Notes under the pieces: model-generated
What the model saw: the letters and a program-made list of their open reading frames with translations, nothing else
Told to the model about the DNA's origin: nothing
The model's database searches: none
NCBI RefSeq assembly: GCF_000143535.2
Contig: NC_037322.1
Span: 1,736,001-1,800,000, forward strand
Length of the DNA: 64,000 bases
DNA from: Botrytis cinerea B05.10
Lineage: Eukaryota > Ascomycota > Leotiomycetes > Helotiales > Sclerotiniaceae
Reading direction: 5' to 3'
Part shown: one piece after another, positions 55,817 through 64,000 of the stretch
Position numbering within the stretch: position 1 is the stretch's first letter
How the letters are laid out: each line of letters begins with the position of its first letter
Program-made: the position numbers and the translations under genes

Positions 55817-58800
55817 CTCGAGATACATCAAGAGTGCGGGAGGAACGAAGTTTCGACGGCGAAGATGATATCCTTTCAGCCCTATGGGCCGCTGCTCCTT
55901 TCCCATATCTCCCTCACGATGCGCCAGACGAGTTGAAGAAGCTTACGATAGAGGTTGAGGATCCAAAGCAGATATACGTCATACACAATGCAAGCAGGCG
56001 TCATCTCTTCAATGTAATGGTAGAAAAGTATGTTTGTTTGCTTGTGCTTCGTCGAAAAAACTGAGGCTGATTGGACATTTCCGCAGGTACATTCGTCAAC
56101 TGCGACATGGTTGCGATTCCACTATTTGCCATACCCCAACCTGTTTTACTTGTCGCAAACGCCTGGCCCTGATCTCTGGCCGTCCAATAAGGCCGTATAG
56201 TTCGACGAGCGCGAGGATCTTAGCTGTTCACTTAGCTAGCCAGGACAATCCTGAACGAGGTCTATGTCACAACCCTCTCGTAGATTCACCAATCCAATTC
56301 AGCAAACATGTTAGAGCTACTGCTCGAAATAACCTGTCTGGGCCCAAGAAAATACAAGTTAGTGGAGGGGATTCTTTGAAAAGCAACATGCTCGGTATCG
56401 ACAATGTGAGGAACGGGTCGGATCGAATACGAGCCCTCGTAACCACTATTGGTGACCCAGCTGAGACGAGGGAATCGAAACCCACCATGCTGAATGACCA
56501 TACCAAGATCGATCATAAATCTTTCATTCAAAATGTCTTTGACACGGCAGCTTTCAAGATGGTAGAATGGCTGACACCGAGGAATCTGGCAGCACTAACA
56601 AGGCAGGATGGCACAGCCTCGGATTCGAATGCACGTTCCTCACCATTGGCTCAGTCGACACCAAGTGATGGTGTGAATACTCCTGCGCAGAAGCTAGAAG
56701 GTTTCACTGGGTCAGGGACAGAGTCGTCAAATGCTACAAAGTTCTCACAAACCTCTTCTGGGGTTCCGGAAGAGGTTTCCGGGTGTTCAAGCCATTGGGA
56801 TAGAAACGAGAGTTCTAGTGGGAAAGATGTTCCAGATACAAGTACAAGGTTGGAGATGGGCTCAATGTCGCCTTCTACTATACCTAGCGACATCAAGCCT
56901 AGCATTCAACCGAGCCCAAATGCGTCGCATACAGAAACTACACACATCTCAAGTCCGAGATCTCGAAGGAGGACAGACTCCTATGATGCACATGTTTCCA
57001 AAGGGGTCTTAAATCTTTCGACTTCACCAAGGGCGACTGACACAGATACTACTTCGCCTTTGCCTTCACGTTCTATTCGTTCGAAACCTAAACCCACTCG
57101 GCATACTATGATAGCTAATCCAGTTCTCAATTTGCCCGAAACCGATATTTCCTCGCCTACAGCACCCCTTATTAGTGCCACAGTTGAGCCTTCTGTCCCA
57201 GCCGAGCCTGCGACGAACCTCAGATCCGATGTAAATTCTAACAGCGCAATCGAAAACCTCTCGATTGAAAGCTATAATTCAGAGCCGTCTTCACCTGATG
57301 AGAAGCTACCGCAAACACTTTCATCACTACCTATTGAAGTGATTAATCTGATCTGTGATATTCTGGAAGATGATAAGACTTGTGATAACCATTCATTACA
57401 TCCTGATCAAATCGACGATGATTTGAAGAGACATCAAGCAGGTATAATTCCTTTGCACCGAAAATCAAAGTCGACGATTGGTTATCCAAAATCAACAAAA
57501 AAACAATGGCGTCGTTTCATTGATCAGTGTTTGTATTCTGTTCTTAGTAAGCCCAGTTCCCTCATAAAGTCTTTCGCCACCCCAGATGGGCAGGTCTTTG
57601 ATACACAGACCATTTGGTACTGTATGCTACGTATGACTAGAGTCGCGCCGTCTATTGTCTTTGACAGCCTATGGATTGCCGCTGGCACACTTTTCAAGCC
57701 TCCACAGGACTTGGAATGGGCCAAACAGTCTCAAAGCGATAGCCCGGGTCCAGATCAATCAATCTCAAAAGCTGATGCAGCTCAAATAATAAACATTTGC
57801 TTTCATGCACTCGTAGCTGCGGCACCATTGCTGAAGGACTCAAGACCACTAGCAAATATGTCTCGTATACGTTCATATGGAATTACTTTGCCTGGGAGGG
57901 AATCGTTGTCAATGGAATCCACCAAATTATGTCTACAATATGACGATGCGTTCTCGGATGAACTAGCATTAAGATTAGCTCGCCGAGTCTTCTCTGCTGT
58001 TTCTACAAGACGTAGGTTCTCTGAATTGATTCAGCTTCAACAAGATACCAGAGGCGACGAAAATGAAGAAGACGGTGTCTTGGAAATTATTCTCGGTACT
58101 CTGAAATATCTCGATCTTGATACACCACCTCTACTCAACTTCACAGCTGCAGAGCAAGATTTGCACGAGAAGAGAATTCCTACTTTAATACTCGATTGGG
58201 CCCGGACAGTAATGTTACAGGATTGGAATGGTAAAGGAGAAGTTCCATCAGATGGGTCGTTTGGAGGTGCTTTAGAAACCATTGCGGCAATATACAGAAA
58301 CAGGAAATCGCTTTTATTGGGAGACATTCATTTTCGTACAGAATACTTTTCCGAACGGCTAGATAGTGTCGCCATGCCTCTCGAGTGGTTGTCTTTCCAG
58401 ACGAATAAACGTACCGTTCATTTGCTCGACTACCCATATTTATTCAACCCATCAACATTGGTCAATTACTTTCGAGCCATCAATTACTCGCGGATGAATC
58501 AATCCTATGAAGAGGCAAAGTCTTTAACTACACTCGTTCGTACTCACGAGGGACTAATCGCCAATGAAGACTATCGAAATAGACTTCGAGGTCGTCTTCA
58601 AACAGCAACATCAAGATTCCTGGCCATTGAAGTTAGCCGAGAAAATTTACTTTCAGACACTTTTGATGTGCTCTGGCGAAGAGAGGGACGTGAATTGATG
58701 CGACCGTTAAAAGTGTCATTTGGCGGGGAGCATGGGGAGGAAGGTTTGGATTATGGTGGAGTTCAGCAAGAGTTCTTTCGAATAGCCATGACAGAAGCTA

Positions 58801-59741
58801 TCAACCCTGATTATGGTGTTTTTACGATTGACAATAAAACAAAAATGACTTGGTTTCAGCCAGGATCACCAGAGCCGTTGTGGAAATTCGAGCTTATCGG
58901 AACAATCATATCTTTAGCTGTTTACAACGGTATGACTCTACCGATTACCTTCCCCAAGGCATTCTACAGGAAATTACAAGGAGAAAGCATTACAGAACTT
59001 CACCACATTTCAGATGGCTGGCCCGAACTCGCTAAGGGTTTAACAGATCTGCTAGAATGGGACGAGAGCAAGGGGGCCGTGGAAGAGATTTTCTGTCGAA
59101 CATACGAGTTCAGCCACTTTCAATTCGGGAAGTTGGTTAGCCGTGAAATGGTTAGCTCATCTCAATGGCCAAAATTCTCGGATCTCAACGTTGGCGAAGA
59201 TTTTGAGGATTTCGATTCAACAGAGGTACCGCTGGTCACGAACGAAAATCGAAATAGCTATGTTAGTGATTATATCAATTGGCTAACAAATGTATCCATC
59301 CAACCACAATTCGAGGCTTTCAAAAAAGGATTCTTCGCCTGTCTTGACCCTCGCTCTCTTAACCTTTTCGATGCCGAGACTCTTCAATCTCTAGTCGAAG
59401 GTGTACAAGAAATCGACATTATTGAAATGCAACGTGGTGCCCGATATACTGGCTACGAGCCTACTGATCGCGTCATTCAAGATTTCTGGTCGGTAGTCAA
59501 AGAGTACGATTTGGAAAAGAAGAAAAAATTACTCGAATTCACGACATCGTCTGATAGGGTTCCTATGGGTGGAATGAAGAATTTCCAACTCACAATCCAT
59601 AGGAACGGAGCAGGTAATCAATTACCGACTACGTCGACGTGCTTTCAAATCTTGATGTTGCCGAATTATGCAAGCAGAGAGATTCTGAAAGAGAGATTTG
59701 ATGTTGCTTTGGAACATAGCAGTGGGTTTGGTAATCATTAG
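55813..59741 (+). CDS. hul4: HECT-type E3 ubiquitin ligase with N-terminal AZUL zinc finger (Hul4/UBE3A type)
   Basis: Exons 55813-56027 and 56087-59741 give 1289 aa; the 59 bp intron (GTATGT...CCGCAG) splits a Lys codon. Just after the junction, Cys 81, 86, 91 and 94 have the spacing C-x4-C-x4-C-x2-C in GCDSTICHTPTCFTC, the same as the AZUL finger of UBE3A. A Ser/Thr/Pro-rich disordered region of about 350 residues follows, then a helical middle with PYLFNPSTLVNYFRAINYSRM. The HECT domain (about the last 360 residues) shows GLDYGGVQQEFFRIAM, WKFELIGTIISLAVYNG, LPITFPKAFYRKL and the catalytic Cys at about 1257 in LPTTSTCFQILMLPNY. It accepts ubiquitin from an E2 on that Cys and passes it to substrates. 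The length exceeds yeast Hul4; the symbol is by domain similarity and less certain than the family. Confidence 0.9.
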
Positions 59742-61067
59742 ATGAGCAGAGAAGGGGGGGGTATTAATCACTTTTACTGGCGATTGATACAAGTTTATGG
59801 ATACTGATTTGAGCGTATGGCATAACTTCTTGAAGTTAGGTAATCGAAAAATAGCGATGGGAAGAAACGATAATGATTGTTTAAATACCTTCTTGTACTG
59901 TATAGGATAGCGAACGGTGGCGTTTCTCTGGCTCTTTCGCGCTCTCTGTGTATACGGGAAGCAATATCATTCAGCATAGCATAGCATATCATAGAATTCT
60001 AGGAGAAATACGAAAGGTTATGAGTTTAATTGCAATAGTGAGATGAAATGAAATGAAATGAGGAAATCCAGACACAAGTTTTTGATTCTTCGGTATAGAC
60101 GGCCCGGACTTCCTGGAAATATTCCTTGGCGCGGGGTTGGAGATTAGTGAGATTAGTTTATTAAGTTCATTAATTGTTAGTTGGCTGGGCGCTTTGCTTT
60201 ACTTTGCTTGGGTTTGCATGGCTTTGTGTGATTGATTCTGTGTGGATTTGAAATGGATTTGGATTGGGATGATATGGAATGGGATGGATTTGAAATAAGA
60301 TGGATTTATATGTGTATTTATTTTGTTTACATGTCTTGGTATTGATTTCAAGATCTTGGATATATATACTTTCAAGAATTAAGAATAGCATTCTTTCAAT
60401 ATGAGTTGTGGGTTGTGGGTTGTGGGTTGTGGGTTATGTGTTGTGAGCTATGGGAAGAGGAGGGGAGGGGAGGGGGGGAGATGGTTGGGGGATTGGGGGA
60501 TTTGGATTAGGATTTGTAGTGTTAGGATTATGTTGTGTAGTAGTTTTTATATAGGGAGTTTGGAGTTGCTTAGTGTGTAAGTGTATATATAGTGTAGTGG
60601 TTTTTATATAGGGAGTCTGGAGTTGCTTAGTGTGTAAGTGTATATGTATGTATTTGTAGCGTTTCGTATTCTCGGAGTGTGCAGCGGGAGCGCAGACAGC
60701 CGGGGTCGATGTATCGATCGCTGCTGGAGAATGAATTCGCGCTCGATTATTGGGCGTGTCATTATGTATCGAGTGGCTGGAGGGACTTACCTGTCTCATT
60801 TTCATAAATACAAAGCAGAAAACGTAGATAGAAGTAAAAGGTATATTGCATTATATTTGAAAGAGCGAACCTAAATTCAAAGGTATAGTACTAACTAAAT
60901 AAACATCGATCCACCACATGCGAGCGGGACTGTCACAATTCCCCATTGTTGACTTGAAGAGAATTATTTGAATTGCACCTAGTCCGGAAATCTGGAAAAT
61001 ATTTTTCCAGGTCCACAGACTGGATACAAACCATCTTCGTCTAACAATTCCAAAAGAGTGAGAGAAA
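59742..61067. other. Intergenic region with tandem repeats
   Basis: A spacer between the 3' ends of the HECT gene (plus) and the sugar transporter (minus). It holds an ATGAA run near 60043-60060, a GGGTTGT run at 60405-60434, a G-rich stretch at 60455-60500 and a 57 bp tandem duplication at 60535-60646. No gene is supported. Confidence 0.6.
60535..60646. repeat. 57-bp tandem duplication
   Basis: Two copies (60535-60591 and 60592-60646) of a GTGTAGTRG-TTTTTATATAGGGAG...TGTGTAAGTGTATA unit differ at only a few positions, so the duplication is fairly recent. Confidence 0.9.
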
Positions 61068-62965
61068 TTAAGCATCTTGAATATTAACCACATCACCATA
61101 AGCATCAATGCCCAATCTCTTCTTTGCGATCGATGTCTTGACCGGGTTGGGACTGTTGAAAATCTCATCCAGCTCCTCCAACGTACGATTTCGGGTTTCG
61201 GGGATGAAGAACCATACGACTGTAGATTGAACCGCACACCAAATGGTAAAGATGATGTAGGTTTTCCAGCCGATCTTTTGCATGGAGACGGGCCATGCGA
61301 ATTGGTTCAGGAGACCGGCGGCTGCAACGGCGAAACCGGAGAATCCCATTCCCTTGGCGCGCATTTCGAAGGAGAGAACTTCGACGGGGTAGAGAGCTTG
61401 GAGAGGTGTGAAACCGACCGAGTAGACGGCACCGAAGATGAAGATGAAAGCGAGGGAGGCGGTACCGGCTGCGTGGTTTGTGCCGACGGATGCGGGATCC
61501 GAGGGATTGGGAATAGATTCTTGGAAGAGAGCGGCGGAGACGGTCATAGCGAGCCAGACTACGCAACAACCTGTGTGGGTATTGATGTTAGTAGAGGTTT
61601 TTTGATAGTGTGTAGAAGGGGAGAATTTACCAATGTTAGAGAAGAGAAGAAGAGGACGACGTCCAATACGATCAACCATTGCGGCACCGAAGAGGGCCCA
61701 GCAGAACTGTTGACAATTGTTGATGAGAATGACGTTTGCTTGACCGATAGCACTGTCAATACCGATGGTCTCAAGAACTTTGCCCATGAAATATGACAAG
61801 ACAGCTAAATCATGTTAGTCATGCTATTTTTTTAATTTTTTTTGGTAGAAGATTGCAGAATACATACCATTTCCAGCCCATTGACCAAAGATCGTGACAC
61901 TAACATTACAGAACAGACGATAGCAAGTCGACTTGCTCTTGAAAAGCGCTCTGTAATCCCACCAACGCTTGTCGGCACCGTCCATTTCCAAGAGTTCTTC
62001 GTATTCATTGAGTTGCAAGCTGACCCATACACTTTCTGGATTTCCTTCTCCGTGGAACTTGGTAAGCATCTTCTTGGCTTGATCGCGTTTGTTGTTGACG
62101 TAGAGCCATCTTGGGGATTCGGGGAGGAAGTAAGCGGAAATAAAGATGATACTGGAGAACATCAATTGGATCCAAATGATGAGTCTCCATGATTCGTCGC
62201 CTCCGATGTTGCTTGCTCCACGAGCTACTCCGCTAGCAATAATTGATCCAGTGAACCTGAATCTGATTAGGTAGAGTCTAACAAAATATCCATATTGAAC
62301 TTACCAAAAGCAATTGAAGATGGCTGTGACTACACCACGATATGCCGGGTGAGAAACTTCAACAACATACATGGGACCAGCGGCGGAAGCGATGTTGACA
62401 CCAAAACCAAGCAAGAAACGACCACCCATGAATTGTCTTACACCTGCCTCTCTGGTTGCAACTCCTTGAATGATCGTACCGAGAATAATGCAGAGACATC
62501 CGAGCCACATTCCAAATCTTCGTCCGAAAGTATCGGCTGCGGGTCCAACGAATGGCAATGAAACGACACCACCAATTTGGTACATGGAAGTAACAATACC
62601 GGCCCAGATTCCAGCGTTTTCACCGTGGTAGAAATCGAGAAACCAAGGGTTCACAAGTAAGTTGTTGATGAGCGATCCATCATAACCGTTCATGGTAGCA
62701 CAGAAGAATCCGATAAAGCAAGCTGTGTAGAGTTGGATTGTTGACCAAGTGAAAGCCTTGGGAGGCTCCTTGAGCATGGCTTCGTTGAATGTTTCATTTC
62801 CGAGAACGACTTTGGCACCAACTTCGGCATGTTTCTGTGATTTCAATTGAGGTTAGAATGTATCTATGAAGAAATTGAATTGGAGCTCGTCAATCATACC
62901 TCATCGTCACTTCGAGTGTGAGCGACCTCGGTCTCCTCGTACTGAGTATTTGTCTTCTCCGCCAT
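61068..62965 (-). CDS. MFS sugar transporter (fungal hexose/lactose-permease type)
   Basis: Exons on the minus strand: 62965-62900, 62834-62305, 62256-61868, 61804-61631, 61570-61068, joining in phase to 553 aa; the four introns are 48-65 bp. The sugar-porter signatures are all there: GYDGSLINNL in helix 1, DTFGRRFGMW in the loop between helices 2 and 3, GRFLLGFGVNIASAAGPMYVVEVSHPAYRG, PESPRWLYVNNKRDQA, DRIGRRPLLLFSN, and PETRNRTLEELDEIF at the end of helix 12. About twelve membrane helices are expected in the plasma membrane, importing a hexose, disaccharide or related sugar by proton symport. The acidic cytosolic N-terminus (EETEVAHTRSDDE) is encoded by its own small exon. Substrate cannot be read from the sequence. 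The 239-codon antisense frame over the last exon is a shadow. Confidence 0.93.
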
Positions 62966-64000
62966 GACTTCCAATTTTCTGCCAAACAAGAAATGACTAT
63001 GACAATGGAAAAGGATCTATTGATCTGAGAGAGGGATGAGGTTCCAAAATCAACGGAACATGCTTCATTTATGTATTGTAACGATGGCAACTCTGAACCC
63101 TGTCAATGAGAGGCTGGCCTTGTCCCTTCGTACAGCCATAAGCATACTCTCAATAGCGGAGCGCTAAATAATATTTGGAACCAATCTATCCTCCAACCCC
63201 GGATTTGCGGGCAGGCATTCCTGGTGTGCTTTTCTTCTCCAATAAAAATATGCCATACAACTTTGTGGGGTCTGGGGTTGCACATTATGCAAGTATACTT
63301 TTCATAGCATTCACAAGGACTTCGGATCCTTGGTCCTTTCGTTTGCACGTATGAATCTCATCCCATTGTCGGCTGGCCGTGAGGAGGCAAAAAAGAGTCA
63401 ACCCTTGAGAAGTATCAGAACTGCTGATTCGAAGAGATGTTTCCTAGTACAGGAAAGTCATTTGCGGAGTAACTACCCCGTGTTCCAGAAAAGGAATAGA
63501 CTGACAACGCCTGACATGGCAATCGAGCTGATTTTTGGCGAGATTGGCCTTTTGGTATCCGCTTGTCACCTGTATACCAAGCAATGCTTAATACCCTTTT
63601 CCACGAATGAATATCCCATCCCACGACAAGGGATTTAAAGTTTCAAATAGAATAATCACCCTTCTGGTTAAAACGGGTTCCTGGTGGTGGTCTGTGATAG
63701 ATCATTATTCGGTCCCGCTCTCTGCTTTTCCTCGTCTGTCTTCTTTGGGGTTTCGTTAATATTTCGGTGGCGTTGAAGCGATGGATTTCCTTGGAGCGTT
63801 GCAGTGCCAGTTTGTACAATGAGACATTGCGTGATATTTTAGACGGAAAATGTTAGCATAGTTGTGATATCACGTGAATGTCATGAGTTGTACTTTTATG
63901 TGAGTTGTGTCTGCATTTCGTGAGGTCGACCAATCATTGGTAATATTGCCGCCTACTAGTGCTAATCTGGGGAAACTATGTTTTTGAGAGACAGGAGGGA
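62966..64000. other. Promoter region of the sugar transporter and window end
   Basis: About 1 kb with only short frames and no family motif. The left side is the transporter promoter and leader. Nothing else can be supported up to the window edge; a gene may begin beyond it. Confidence 0.5.

Noticed and set aside
61077..61796. 239-codon plus-strand ORF antisense to the sugar transporter
   Set aside because: It mirrors conserved transporter exons and crosses an intron; composition is that of a shadow frame (Glu/Gly/Cys-rich).
1..64000. tRNA, rRNA, CRISPR arrays or a secondary-metabolite backbone gene
   Set aside because: No cloverleaf-like A/B boxes, rRNA motifs, spaced direct repeats or PKS/NRPS motifs were noticed; a computational scan would be needed to exclude small RNAs.

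Overview
The window looks like nuclear DNA of a filamentous ascomycete, most likely a Leotiomycete of the Botrytis/Sclerotinia type (inference). Genes are split by many short GT-AG introns (46-304 bp, often with a CTAAC-like branch site), intergenic DNA is rich in microsatellites, and the proteins are typical fungal families. No tRNA, rRNA or CRISPR array was seen. Gene models were rebuilt by joining exons on reading phase and family motifs; no transcript data were available.

Left part (1-26 kb), mostly housekeeping and signalling: the 3' part of an OPT-family transporter; convergent to it a large phytochrome-type hybrid histidine kinase (about 1658 aa) with the fungal/bacterial biliverdin Cys; a 4.6 kb gene-free stretch; a seven-exon flavin-nucleotide-binding (pyridoxamine-phosphate-oxidase-like) protein; an unrecognised AT-hook/coiled-coil protein; a PP2A activator (PTPA/Rrd1 type) transcribed divergently from it; a microsatellite-dense spacer with a 259 bp CATA tract; and a small Ala/Pro/Glu/Thr-rich protein gene with two possible first exons and two tandem (NAGNAG) acceptors.

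Middle (27.5-47.9 kb), accessory and mobile: a decayed intracellular subtilisin-like protease, an intact beta-propeller lactonase, a decayed DUF1479 gene and an intact short-chain dehydrogenase. The lactonase, DUF1479 relic and SDR resemble the remains of a small sugar/sugar-acid catabolic cluster. About 220 bp upstream of the SDR start lies a nested mobile element: a short AT-rich element with 19 bp inverted repeats, into which a Ty1/copia retrotransposon has inserted (163 bp LTRs that read as identical, 5 bp target duplication ATTTC, one uninterrupted gag-pol frame). To its right are about 7.3 kb of gene-poor, AT-leaning DNA with no gene I can defend.

Right part (47.9-64 kb), housekeeping again: a LITAF-domain membrane-associated protein, a C2H2-type zinc-finger/coiled-coil protein, the ribosome-biogenesis factor Rei1, a HECT ubiquitin ligase of Hul4/UBE3A type with an N-terminal AZUL zinc finger, and an MFS sugar transporter.
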